Below, piece after piece: positions 12,171-22,900 of a DNA stretch of 64,000 nucleotides. Location: assembly GCF_921293095.1 (NCBI RefSeq), contig NC_060246.1:134974198-135038197 (forward strand), read 5' to 3'. The notes beneath the pieces are model-generated. The model saw nothing but the letters and a program-made list of their open reading frames with translations. It was not told the origin of the DNA and did not search any database. The position numbers and the translations under genes were made by a program. The DNA is from Ischnura elegans (lineage: Eukaryota; Arthropoda; Insecta; Odonata; Coenagrionidae). Numbering within the stretch: position 1 is the stretch's first letter; each line of letters opens with the position of its first letter.

Positions 12171-12799
12171 TGACGTCCAATTTACTATGATGGTATAATG
12201 TGGCTTATTTATGAAGACAGGCATCCAAGCTACTCGTAAATTGATTGTAAATCAGTTTTTAATTTAATTCGCGAGTGTAATGGATATCAGCCCAGGCAGT
12301 GCTGTAGTTGGGCCGGTATAAGCCGGTACGGTGTATCCCCCAAAATCCAAACACGTTATAAGCGTACTGGTTAAACTACCCTTTTTAAATCTGTAAAAAA
12401 ATAGCTCTACTGTATACTGTCCAATGGATTTCAGAAAGAAAAATCGGAAATGAATATTTACTTATTCAGAGTTATCTCGTGGCACAACTTGGAACTAATC
12501 TAAGAGTTTGAGTTTGAAATTTCAATCGTGGATGGATGTATAAAATATGTTCAGCTGTTGGCAATTTTCGGTGAGTACCGCTTAAATTTTTTCCCAACTA
12601 CAGCACTGAGCCTAGATGAACTACATATCATGTACGCAACCTGATGATCGCAAATAGCCAATATTTACTTAAGGGAGCAATGAAATGTGTTTCTGTACTT
12701 GTTTCAGCCAGTTTTAATGAAAGTTGAATACTTGCCTTTATCAAACAATAGGTGCAGTGAAATTGATTTAATTTTGTTACATTTTGCAGTTCATTAATG
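12171..12799 (+). repeat. Direct repeat D, copy 2, interrupted by a hAT-like element
   Basis: Collinear with 10201-10515 on both sides of an insertion at 12297-12608. Shared words include TGACGTCCAATT, TATAATGTGGC and GTTCATTAATG. Divergence is moderate, with many substitutions and few indels outside the insertion. Confidence 0.8.
12297..12608. mobile_element. hAT-like MITE with 16-bp perfect inverted ends
   Basis: The termini CAGTGCTGTAGTTGGG and CCCAACTACAGCACTG are exact reverse complements. The flanking octamers AGCCCAGG (12289-12296) and AGCCTAGA (12609-12616) match at six of eight positions. The sister repeat at 10201-10515 lacks the insertion, which confirms the boundaries. No transposase is encoded. 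Confidence 0.9.
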
Positions 12800-12981
12800 C
12801 ATATTATGATTTAAATTCTCAAAATAAAGGCCCCGCTTCAAATGAACCCCCATAATATTTAGCTACTGCATTGGAGAGACTGGTGTGGTTGTGTGCGGAA
12901 ATTGTTTCGTTTTTACAAAGCTTTTATTAGCTGCCTCCTCACCTTTGCTGTTCTGTTCCCACTTTTGCACCTGCCTTGAAG

Positions 12982-13229
12982 CGAGCCTCGAGCTGATGGG
13001 CGACTCGAGCCGGCAGCTGTCCTCCTCTCTGCCTCCGCACGTGGGCAACTCCATCTCGCGGCCCACTTCCGGCGACAGCCACCGGAAGCACCATCACCAC
13101 CACCATCACCACCACCACCATCACCACCACAAGCACCACCACCGACACCGGAACCTGCACCGCTCCGTCGCGAGGAACGGCGTCGTGGATCCCAGCACCG
13201 TGGTGCTGCTCAAGAGGAAAGCCAACAAG
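12982..13229 (+). CDS. Gene A, putative loop exon 3 in window, with polyhistidine tract
   Basis: The acceptor is very good (a pyrimidine-rich tract ending TGCCTTGAAG). The donor is AACAAG|GTGAGA. The exon enters in phase 1 and leaves in phase 0. Upstream it completes the Ala codon left by the 3414 exon, and downstream it meets the phase-0 exon at 21212. It encodes a Ser-rich segment (SSRQLSSSLPPHVGNSISRP), then fourteen consecutive His, then a His/Arg-rich tail and DPSTVVLLKRKANK. No membrane segment is present. Inferred to be part of the cytosolic TM6-TM7 loop. I do not recognise a named domain. Confidence 0.72.
13089..13130 (+). repeat. In-frame CAC/CAT repeat encoding 14 His
   Basis: Fourteen His codons in a row (CAC and CAT mixed), then Lys, three His, Arg-His-Arg. 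Mixed codons argue against very recent pure-triplet expansion. The tract is inside the exon at 12982-13229. Confidence 0.95.
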
Positions 13230-14321
13230 GTGAGAGCGCTAATATCCTCTCTCCCTCCCAACACAGCTTTTTTTCTTCGGAGCAAGTTGACAACTAAAGA
13301 ACTTAGTACCACCCTATTAATCTCGTTAAGTTAAATTAAGAAAAAGGCGGTTAAGTAATTAGCAGACGTAGCGGCTATAAGTCATTATGTTCGTCGTCCT
13401 TTTGACCCACCATCCAGTTTGTTACCCAATTTATTAATGCTAAAATAACAATTGGGATGTCAGCAGCCTAGTGGATGGAAGGGTCCCTTCTCCATATCAT
13501 TTCAAACCAACGCGAGTCGAAGTACTCTGGCACAAAATTTAGGAGGACGTATCACTTCTACTTGACCTTTATTTTTTTGCTGGCGCATCACTCGTTTAAA
13601 TTTTATGCTATCATCTAGACATTTTCCGTATATCCAAAGCGAGCCTCGGTCAACGTTTGCAAGAATCTCACGTATGAAAATTTCACTTCTGTATGTTCTC
13701 AGATGTAAAGTATTTATACTTGAGATACGTGCAAAGGTTGACAGATTCCAAAGTGTCCCTGAAATTTTCAAGATGACTACGCAGGTCTTAAACGAGAGAT
13801 TAGTCATAAAGACGTTAAAAATGCGATCGGCCAAAATAGAGTGTCCCGTCCCCATAATCTTACTTTAAGCGATACTTGATTTAGCACATGATCCGGTATA
13901 CAACCTCGTAATTAGATAATACCATCTTGAAATCAGTAAATGAAAGATGATGCAAGCAAACGCTAAACTCTCGTGGTTGAATTGAGAGGGTGTGAGGAGG
14001 ACTTTGCCATTGACGCGAATCAGCATCAAGATGTCCACAGTCACTCAATTATGGTAGTCTTTGAAATATTTCCGCCAGTCCAGGACTTTGAACGCGGACC
14101 TTAATGGTGGAAAGCCAAAAAACTAGCCTCATCACCCGCCCGATCCCTTTGGAAGGAGGAGCTCCCTTACATTCGCCTCGTAATAGTTTATATAAATGGA
14201 TGCTGTTAACTTAAAATAGGAAGAGGCATCACTGAATTCCGCGGTCATTCTCTCGCGCATGATTCCTTAAATTAATCAAGGCTAAAAGATTTAATTTCTG
14301 TTAACATTCCCAAATGGGGAT

Positions 14322-14483
14322 GGGATCAACGCTTTTGAGATGTGGGTGCGGAGAAGGCTAGAGAGAATGAAGTGGGTGGATAAAGTGAGGAATGAGGAGC
14401 TGCTGGAGGGAGTTGGGGAGGAAGTAGAAGAAAGAGAAAGGGGAATTAGATCGGGCATAATTAAAGAGGGAAGGGGATTTTAG
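14322..14483 (+). pseudogene. Non-LTR retrotransposon (LINE) C-terminal remnant
   Basis: The frame reads GINAFEMWVRRRLERMKWVD then KVRNEELLEGVGEE before a stop. The run FEMW-RR-L-K-W-DKV-NEE-L is the typical segment just downstream of the reverse transcriptase domain in many animal non-LTR elements of the RTE/Jockey type. Only this tail is present. Downstream sequence to about 14630 is purine-rich (AGAAGAAG) and may be the decayed 3' region. Inferred to be 5'-truncated, as is normal for LINE insertions. Confidence 0.72.
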
Positions 14484-14633
14484 ATACTGCAGTCGAGGGC
14501 ACAGTTGAAGAAGAAGAAAAAAGGAGAGGAAGAAGAAGGCTGAAGATGCCAGACGCTTGAGGTCGGAAAGAAGATGTAAGGAAACCAAGGAGGAGGCGCG
14601 GGACCGGAGGAGGCGGATACAACTGGTTTTTGG

Positions 14634-14949
14634 CAGCGGCGCAGTGGTTTTGGGGGAGAAACCCTCCCCCCCCCCCCCCCCCCCCCCCCCCCAGAGCTCA
14701 GAGAAATTTTTAAGTTTAATTCATTTTACTTAATTGGATTAATATTACCTACAGAATAGTGTAAAGGTTAATAAAATATCCCTCCGAAAGCCGTAAAACG
14801 CACTATTTGAACCATTTATCTTAAATTTTTCTGAAGAAGGGCCCCCCACCTCGCGCTTACCATAGCGGTTATTCCATACACTTCGGACCTCCCAGTATTA
14901 GTTGCGCCTGAATCCCCCCACCTAGCCTTTATTCCTAGCTGCGCCCCTG
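14634..14949 (+). mobile_element. hAT-like short element, family A, copy 1
   Basis: Starts CAGCGGCGCAGTGG and ends CCTAGCTGCGCCCCTG. The core (AGAGCTCAGAGAAATTTTTA, GAATAGTGTAAAGGTTAATA, CCCTCCGAAAGCCGTAAAAC) is shared with 15945-16059, 40398-40692 and 61411-61748. The flanking octamers GTTTTTGG and ATATTTGG match at six of eight. It contains an uninterrupted run of 27 C (14666-14692). It is non-coding. Confidence 0.85.
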
Positions 14950-15099
14950 ATATTTGGGACTCGCCATTGGGCAGAAAACAAGTTAATGATGATTCCCTAA
15001 ACCATAAGGCAACCCCCCTTATACTCGTCAAGGTCCTACTCGATATTACTTAAATTGATGGTTTATGGCGTTAATTTTTGGAATTTATTCGTGTTGTAT

Positions 15100-15173
15100 G
15101 AAAATTAAACTATGTTTTTTTTCCACATAAAATCATTGTGGAAATTGTATGTGGAAAAACATAGTTTAATTTT
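15100..15173. repeat. Hairpin (inverted duplication)
   Basis: The left arm 15100-15128 (AAAATTAAACTATGTTTT, then CCACATA) is the reverse complement of 15148-15173, apart from extra T residues. The loop between them itself contains a smaller CCACATAA/TTGTGG inverted repeat. Confidence 0.8.
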
Positions 15174-15944
15174 AATTCAATCGATATTACTTATCGAAAT
15201 CTAAACTCTTAAATGCTATTCCTCGCAAGATCAATTAATCTATTATACAAATTAGGAATAAATTTATCGCCCTGCGCTCATCGACGCGGGCAAAACCGAT
15301 TAAGAAACGAGTGAAATGGAGCATAAATCAAGCCTCTACGGGACTGACTGGGGTCTTAATCTGTGTAGTTGTATTAGGAACGGCAAAAATGTCCGGTGGG
15401 CAATTTTCCCACTGCGACCCACTAATTCAAAGAATTGAAATCGACGCTTACAAAATGCACATGGTTCTGCAGGCCGTTCTCTTTGACCCGACACTTTCTC
15501 GACACCAGGGAAGCCCGAGGACAGCGATAAAAGCCCATCCCGAGGGGATTGCCTCATCTACCACGTCCCGAGCGAAGCCACATAAAACGCCCCGGTGTTT
15601 TCTCTTCAGGTCGAACTCGACGTACTCCCAGCCGATTGTATCTCTGCAGCGCTCCCCAAAAGATATATACGAGAGGCAAGCCAAATGTCCGAAGCCTTCT
15701 CATAGTCATTCATAGAATTTCGTTCCTAAGATTGGTATACTACAGCCGACCGTTTATTCCTTTCCCAAGACTGTTCATTTGCCTTTGATGCTCTTCTTCC
15801 CCGAGTCTTTCTTCATTTGCTGTTTCTCCATTTCCCTTAGATTTATTTTGTTCTTTACGTAATAAATTATTTTTAGATTTTATCTTTGTCACTGTTGCAA
15901 ATCATCGGAAAGTTTTTTTAAGCTTAACGAAAATTTAGGTTTCA

Positions 15945-16059
15945 TATAGTTTTTTAAATTCATTTTACTTAATTGGATTAATATTACCTACAGAATAGTG
16001 TAAAGATTAATAAAATATCCCTCCGAAAGCCGTAAAACTCACTATTTGAACCATTTATA
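15945..16059 (+). mobile_element. Family A fragment, copy 2
   Basis: About 115 bp nearly identical to the centre of the family A element at 14634-14949 (TTCATTTTACTTAATTGG through ACTATTTGAACCATTTAT). Neither terminal inverted repeat is present, so it is a truncated or recombined copy. Confidence 0.85.
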
Positions 16060-16095
16060 TCAGCATGTAAGCATGTAAGCATATGTAAGCATGCA
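16060..16095 (+). repeat. GCATGTAA microsatellite
   Basis: Four imperfect units of GCATGTAA/GCATATGTAA directly follow the family A fragment. Confidence 0.7.
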
Positions 16096-18427
16096 TATTT
16101 TGTACGCCAAAGTTGTGGATAATATCGCTTTTTCTGGGCGTTCAGAAACCTAGTCCACAATGACAGAGGTCGTTGAAATAAAATGCGCACAAAGCCAAAA
16201 AATCTGATGAAGAATATAATAGAAGAAGATAATAAAGTACTTCCAGGTATAATCTTTTAACATTTAAAATTGTGTAACACAATGAATTTCGGACAACTTA
16301 CAACATCTGATAGCTCTCGTCCAGATATTTTTCCGTGAATTTCGATTGCAAGAGAAATTAAAAAATAATTCTAATACTCGGAAGTGTTTTTATACTAATG
16401 ACAGCTTCAATGACAAAGGCAAAGAAACCTATTATTACAAATTGCTTCTACTTCTAATTTTGAAAATTTCAAGACTATCCAGAGGACAAAAACATTATTT
16501 CTTCAAATTTGTAGCAACCACATCCCTTTTTGGAAAATCGATGATTACCGGGGGACTTCTCGGAAACTTTTCTCCCGCTATAATAGTCGATGATTGCTGC
16601 CAAGAGAGCGGTAACTACCATTCATGGAATACTTGATCAAGAACATATTGACCAAATATTGATTCAGGGAATGGCCTTATCAAATTTTGAAAGCGCTCAT
16701 TTCTGAAGTTTGGGGTTAGCGGGTGCCCTATCAATTATTTTTTAATGCTGTATTTTACGTCGTCCGAATGATAAATAAGATTCTTCCGTGACTTGATAAA
16801 TTTGATAATTGCAATAAGTGCTGCATCCCTTCGAAAATTTCCATTCATCATTTGGGATCCAAAATGTTCCGCAGTGGAATGGCGCAGTGGTAGGTAGGAA
16901 GCGTGTGGGGTGATTTTATTCGGAATGACGGGACTAGCTTTGACATATTTTGAGCTAAAAATACCACTTTCGTGTGAGGTAAAAGCAGAGGATAGCTAAT
17001 GGATTTCACGCCTATCAATACATTTGGCGTGTCCTTTGTCGCAAACTAAAATCATTCGAGTCATTATTTCGCATTGGGAAACTTCACGCAAATTTCATAT
17101 CAATTTTTGAGTAATTTCAAATATAATTAGAACTATTTACATGGTCACGTCAAAATAAATGAGTCTTTTTCTGCAATATTTGAAAAAAATTTCAGCTCAA
17201 ATAAAAAATTAAACTATTGTCAGATGTAAAGTCTAAACTTCGATTCTTCACAGGTACAGTCTAAACAGATTCTTCACTAATAAATTTACAAAACGTTGCG
17301 CAATAAACGCTCCCATGCTACTCACTCAAGATGAGAAAATTTATTATTATGGCTTATTTGGCAAAATAAATAGCTTTTTACTAAATAACCTAAGCAAATA
17401 TTTATCCTTGGGCATGTGATGGTATTCAGAAGGAGTTATTATAATTGAGGAAGATAAAAAACATACATGTCCCCCTTGAAAATCTGTCTTCTTATTGCGG
17501 CATTTTCATATTAGATACCCCATTAAAACAACCAAAAATGGACTCTTTAAGAGATTTTTCTGTTTAGATTTTTTCTCATGTAGGAAAGCAGAACTGAATC
17601 TTCAACTGAATTCGGTGAAAGTGGACAACTCCATCGCGAGGTCAAGAAGTTGCCTTGGAAACTCACTTGAAAACACTTCCGCGATTGGGAATAAGAGCTG
17701 AGCTGAGGTGATTCGAAAGGTTCGCAGTGACATCCCGACATCGAGGACGCGAAGAAAATTCATTGATCGAAAGGCTCCCATCGACGATGGGTCCGGGTGT
17801 GAATCTGACCGAAGCATTGGAAGGAGCGGGAGAGGAGTGGGAGGGAGTTAGAACGGGGGATACGGAGTCATCGACCGTGGCGCTGCCCTCCTTTGTCACG
17901 CGGTTCCTAATCTGGGTGAGGCTCTCTCAAAATTGGAGCGACAGTGAAATGCGCTATTTCAACGCCCCATCAGAGAGCCTGAGTATTTTCATAGGTTTCT
18001 ACCCGGTTTCCACCCCTTGCCTATCCGCGGGATACTTATGGGTTGGCATAGGTAACCCGAACGGGTTCAAACGTCACTTGGGTGGTCAATTCTCTCCTTC
18101 TTTATATTTATAGATACCCAGGTCTGCTCTGTGACACTAATTTTGGATTTTTACTGGAGGATTTCAATGATAGTGGCACTTTTACCATCTCAACCAGGGG
18201 TGATATGTCAAGTGGACATTTAATTCAAGAGTATGATGACACCTTATATGTTTGCCACTCAAATTGTCTGAGATCTCTCATCGAATGAGGCTATGCAATG
18301 TATATGCACAAAATGTTCAATATGCCTATGTCTTCTTGGATTACGCTTTGGCTCCCAGTTGTAAATTATGACAATGTGGATCTTCTACGCATTACTAGTA
18401 ATGATCATTTTAAAAAGTCAATTGTAG

Positions 18428-19040
18428 AATAGGATCGTTTCCATCGTCAAAGAAAATGAAAGGCATCGATTGCGATTCGTTACCCACCATTAGTGTATTC
18501 ATAATATACCATGAATTATTTGCTTTTAGAAATCCCAGTTTAGACGAATGTTAATGGTCAATTTTAATCTCTTTTGAAAAAGAGATTACCAATTTTCGTC
18601 AGGAGCATTACATCGTCTGAGATTAGCAATGCATGCATATGGCACAGAGTTCAGGGAAACTTAATAATCACCTACTAAAATTGCCTATGGTCGGAAAGTT
18701 TCCTTCGCTTGATAGGGTATTAATAATCCTTATTGAAGCCAAGCACGACCTGCTAGCAGGGTACTCTGCTACCTGCGAACGGCCTGCATCGTAGCGGCGC
18801 TCATAGCCTCGAACCAAAATGGCCTCACACGGCGACAGCAGGAACCAGAATGACGTCTATCGGGATTTTCCCAGCATTTATACTTAGCCGTCGCGTTTTC
18901 GCGCGCTTGAAAATTTTCACTTTTCATTTAATCTCGAAAAATAGATATTGTTATTCAAAAATCTTAAAGCGTGAAGTACACACTCCAGGAGTTATAATCT
19001 TTCGATTTAGGCAATTAAAAAAATAGGAATCCACCCGATT
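18428..19040 (-). mobile_element. Family B repeat, copy 2
   Basis: Reverse complement of 4932-5576 over its length, from AATAGGATCGTTTCC to CCTATT-like termini. Shared runs include GATTGCGATTCGTTACCCAC and TTAGACGAATGTTAATGGT. Several small indels separate the copies. No protein is encoded. Confidence 0.82.
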
Positions 19041-21211
19041 CGCGTGGTGTGCGTAAACACTCTGAAGATAGCATGAACGAAACACTACCTCAACTACGTT
19101 ATATTGCTGATAAAATAACCGAGGTGACGGAGCGAAAGAGTATTGGCCCGAATTGATGTTTTTGTTTTGCATTATGAGTTTATTTTAAAAGAGGAAAATC
19201 AGCCTCAAAGTACCTCAAAATAAAAATGACAGTGTGATATATTTTGAGACGACGATATAGTACATGCAAGTAAATAGAAACGTTGGCTATGGCAGCTTTT
19301 TTGTCAAATTTGGGCAAAATAATTAATCCAAGTAGCATGCAATGGACTTAATTAGTAAATTACCTTTACGAAATTACGTTTATTCACACTGTTTACGCGG
19401 AATAAAATTTTACCTTAATCTACGTAAGTGGGCGTATTTTGTTTTTAAGGAGAGTTCCTTCGACTTTTTGGTACCTACATTCGGCATCTATTACTATAAA
19501 GTCTAAAGTTCAAACTTTAAGTTCATTACGACTATTGCAGTCAACCTATCTTAAACTATTTTTGTGTCCTAAAAGCTCATGGCTACATTAAATTGCCGCG
19601 TCATACAAAAAGTCCTCCTCTAACATGGCTCCATGTCGCAAATCATTTTCTGCCTTATTCCGCCCATCTATGGAGCTTTCCCGAGAACTGTTAATAGTTT
19701 ATAGCGTAGTAAATCAAATACTCTAGCGAATAAATGGGTACTTGTTCCACTTCATTTCTTGTCTGGGCACTGGAGAGCCATATTTGGTATTCGTAGGGCT
19801 GTAGGCCAGTACACTCGTGGGCTTACATCATATCTGCCGGATCGCTAGGGCGAGCGAAATTGGGAGATTTTTCATAGAAATGCCAATGGGAATACATAAA
19901 GGCCTTAGTCCGTCCCGGAGAAGTTCAATCGCTCGCTTTTCAATCGGCTTTCAAGAATCTCCTCAGCAAGGCCATAAGCACAGAGCCATTCTCTTAATAT
20001 TTCCATTCGAGCATACACACTCTCGACCAATAGCGTAGAAAAGTCATGAATCCGATAGATAATATCATCTCGGATATAAACTTCTATTATCAGTTCTACT
20101 AATAGCTTATTTCCCCGTAAAAAATTCTGATCGCTCTACAGTCAGCGGGGCCAAATGGCGACTTTTGTAAGTTCATTTACACCTACATTGTGCGAACTTG
20201 GGGCGTTTACTGACACACCGAAAAATAAAATGGGAGACAAGCCTACACAAGTCAAGTACGTAATGCAATAAACCGGGAAGTAAGGTGATGGGGAGAGCAA
20301 AATTCATGACGGCAGTAAGGGTAAACAAGGACATGGACGCTTACCTTACTTCAGTTGCGATGCCTGCAAGCGCTCGCCCGAGGACGACTTGCCCAGCCAA
20401 AGGCGTATTGCACTCAGACTCGTCTCTCCTTCACCGTAAACAAATGTGTCCCGAAGAGCCAAAAATCCCGAGAAATTCCATTGTCAAAATAACCAAAAGA
20501 CGATCGGATTGCGCCAAAGGAAGAGAGAGGGAATTACAAAATAGGAAAGGTAGAGAAATTAAAAGCCTACCCCCCAAGTGGTGCCAACGTACGTACTGCC
20601 CCGCAAGATGCCTCTTTAGGACACCGGCCGTCGAAACAAAAGAGGGAAAAGGAAAAGATATGGATGATGGAGACTATAGGTGAATGCTGAGTTCCAGCTA
20701 GCATTTATTAAAGTCCTTAATTGTTTGGGGGGTAAACGAATACCCTTCCGCTCGGAAAAAGATCTCTCTTAATTTATCGTATCTGCCGGACCTGGAGATA
20801 TGATGAGGTTCCAAGGCGATGTCATCTGCGTCGCTCTGAAAGATATCTATTCTTAGCAGCTCAAGCAATCGAAGTCTAGCATGTAGCCTCCGATTCTTAT
20901 AAGGCTAGCTCCTTCTTTAATTACTGTCAAAGTTGTGTCACGCATCCTGTTCCCTCGCAGCACTATTTGATCAATCGCGCAGTTTTCCTTTGTATTTCAC
21001 TAAGTTTTTTTGCACTGGAATATAGCCGCGTATGCAAGGTATGACCCGACGACTGCTAAGTACCACCTCTCTTTCACCTTTGCATACGAAAACTTTTATG
21101 TGAAAATTTCAAATGTGCAGTGGGTGATGTTCGACAGGAGAATAACATTTTCAAATTCGTGAGGATTTTATTCAACACGTACGTTTTCCTCCCTCTTTGT
21201 CTGTGCGTCAG

Positions 21212-21645
21212 GGGACGGCCGTGAGCTCCGCGCTGAGCCTGTCGGCCGTGTTCCAGGGCCACCGCCAGCGTCGCCGCTTGCACGACGAGGAGATGGGCGC
21301 GGTGGCGCCGGGCGAGGAGGGCGAGGAAGGGGAGCGGGACGACTTCATCGGCGAGATGCGGCGGGTGCGGCCCGCATCCGTCCGCTCCTCCTCCCTGCTA
21401 CACTCCGTCGAGGACCTCTCCACGGACTCGACGTGCGTGTACAAGGACAGCAGCCGGGGCAGCATCCACGGCCTCCACGAGAGAGGGGGCAGCTGGAGGC
21501 GGAAAGGGGCGGGCGGCGGCGGGGGCATAGGGGACTCCATCCTGCGCTCCTTCCGCACCGCGCTGCCCGAGAAGAGGAAACTGCACGGCAGCAGAGGCGG
21601 GGGCAAGAAGGGAGCAGAGCAGACCGCCGCCGAGGGAGACTCCAG
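21212..21645 (+). CDS. Gene A, putative loop exon 4 in window
   Basis: The acceptor is strong (CTCTTTGTCTGTGCGTCAG) and so is the donor (CCAG|GTGAGC). It enters in phase 0 and leaves in phase 2, agreeing with the exons on both sides. It encodes 144 residues that are hydrophilic and GC-rich. It begins GTAVSSALSLSAVFQG, then has an Arg-rich patch (HRQRRRLHDEEMG), an acidic stretch, a Ser-rich segment (RSSSLLHSVEDLSTDSTC) with likely phosphorylation sites, Gly-rich linkers and a basic stretch (ALPEKRKLHGSRGGGKKG). There is no membrane segment. Antisense frames of similar length are shadows of the GC-rich codons. It fits the long regulatory loop of an insect MCT, but I recognise no named domain. 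Confidence 0.78.
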
Positions 21646-22481
21646 GTGAGCGGGAGACGTCAACTGGAGTTTGCGAACGGGGGATATATCTTAGACCTAT
21701 ACCAGCCCCCCCAGAATCTTCCAACCACTTCATTAGTGGCTCTACATCCTCTTTTTGTCCGCTTTGATCGTTGTTTCTAACACTGGAGCCACTTGTACAT
21801 TTTCCCGCCTTCAGCCCTGTGTTTACTGCGGAAGTAGGCATTTCAGTGATTCACTATGATGTACCTCGTTTTTTTACAGTTTTTTATATGAGGCATAAAT
21901 ACTATACTATAAATGGAGTTTTTCTCTCCATCTTGTCCTGTATATTTAACGTTAAATTTGTATCTAGGAGTATGGGTCTTGAAAAATTTCAAGTGCAATT
22001 CTTGCCAACGTTTTGGTACATTAATACACCTTCATCAGGGCTTTCTGCAATGAACATGTATTGATGGTAAATAATTAATAATTAATTATGGTAATTAGCT
22101 ACCATGTAAACATTGCTGAAAGCCATGTTAGCGTGTAAATATACCAAAATTTAGGCTAAAATTGCATTCAAAATTTTTCAAGACCTATGAGAGCTCATCC
22201 CAATCAACCTGCTTACAGACCAGCACTGCTTGATAGTAGTTGGGTGCTATGCATCAACATGGCTGGTTGTGAAAGACTTTGGGCTCTACTTCACTCCCTT
22301 TGTGCCTTCACAGCTATTTACATAAATGAGCATGAAAATTTTCTCCCAATGAAGAGCAAACTACATATTTTTTCATGTCCAGACATTTCCATTTATTATT
22401 CAGATATTTATTTATGAGAATTTACTTCTCTGAATTCCCATCATTTATCACTGACATTATCTTTTTCTCTCCCGTCATCAG
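21646..22481 (+). other. Intron of gene A with one MITE
   Basis: Bounded by GTGAGC and TTTTTCTCTCCCGTCATCAG. Contains the long-armed inverted repeat at 21975-22185. Nothing else is recognised. Confidence 0.75.
21975..22185. mobile_element. MITE with about 75-bp inverted arms
   Basis: The left arm begins GGTCTTGAAAAATTTCAAG and the right arm ends with the complementary CAAAATTTTTCAAGACC. The similarity continues inward to TTTCTGCAATG on the left and CATTGCTGAAAGCC on the right. The centre is AT-rich (AATAATTAATAATTAATT). It is non-coding and the target duplication is unclear. Confidence 0.82.
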
Positions 22482-22731
22482 TCGCACCTCTCAACTCCAA
22501 AATGGCACAGTGGCCGGCCACCCCACGGACAGGGTGGGCAGTGTGGGGGGAGGGGCGGAGGCACAGAGGGGCGACAGGGCCCACGGAAGAGTATCGCTGC
22601 CCGACAACTGTGTCCTCACCTCCTCCACAAAGGCAGACACCTCAGCAGATGGAGCAATTGCAGCCTCAGCACCTGGCACGAGGAAAACCAGCACTGATGA
22701 TGGGGCACCACCAACTAGGAGAACATCACAG
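22482..22731 (+). CDS. Gene A, putative loop exon 5 in window
   Basis: Pyrimidine-rich acceptor at 22480-22481 and donor CACAG|GTAAAT. It enters in phase 2 (completing an AGT Ser) and leaves in phase 0, matching 21645 and 24915. It encodes 83 residues that are polar and low in complexity, for example SLPDNCVLTSSTKADTSADG and TRRTSQ at the end. A second frame across the same bases is also open but breaks the phase with the neighbours. There is no membrane segment. Inferred to be cytosolic loop. Confidence 0.75.
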
Positions 22732-22900
22732 GTAAATAAGCCTACGATAAAACCCAAATTTCTTTCCTCTGTGCAATGAAAATATCACCTCTGCAAAAAC
22801 ATCTCAAGCTTAATTTCTAAATGTGAGCAAAATCTAATGCACAATTCATCAAATTTTATGCATGAATGGTTTTTTGAATCTGTTGTTATTACATCAATAC

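Larger units (their letters stand above)
3678..12981 (+). other. Large intron of gene A (9.3 kb) packed with repeats
   Basis: Begins with GTGAGT and ends in a pyrimidine-rich tract and AG (12980-12981). No coding frame in it looks like a host exon. It holds a nested inverted-repeat element (4749-5827), a 148-bp tandem duplication (9325-9615), two copies of a 315-bp direct repeat (10201 and 12171), a tRNA-like SINE head (10905-10988), a perfect 56-bp palindrome (11383-11438) and hAT-like short elements (11701-11965, 12297-12608). I recognise nothing in 5830-9320 beyond AT-rich sequence. Confidence 0.7.
13230..21211 (+). other. Large intron of gene A (8 kb)
   Basis: Bounded by GTGAGA and a TTTGTCTGTGCGTCAG acceptor. 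It holds a LINE tail (14322-14483), two family A pieces (14634-14949, 15945-16059), a hairpin (15100-15173), a short microsatellite (16060-16095) and family B copy 2 (18428-19040). GC-richer patches at 15311-15715 and 17600-17910 carry overlapping open frames in several frames. I could not assign them splice sites and phase that fit gene A, so they are not called as exons. In 19050-21200 I see nothing I recognise. Confidence 0.7.

Noticed and set aside
15311-15715. 134-codon + strand frame in a GC-richer patch
   Set aside because: No recognisable domain, no phase-compatible splice sites with gene A, and other frames are equally open.
17600-17910. Possible extra exon of gene A
   Set aside because: Both strands are open and I found no acceptor/donor pair giving phase 0 at both ends, as required between 13229 and 21212.
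20285-20683. 132-codon + strand frame
   Set aside because: Composition and sequence look random; no homologous family recognised.
21208-21841. Long antisense frames opposite gene A exon 21212-21645
   Set aside because: They are shadows of the GC-rich coding frame and run through its splice donor.
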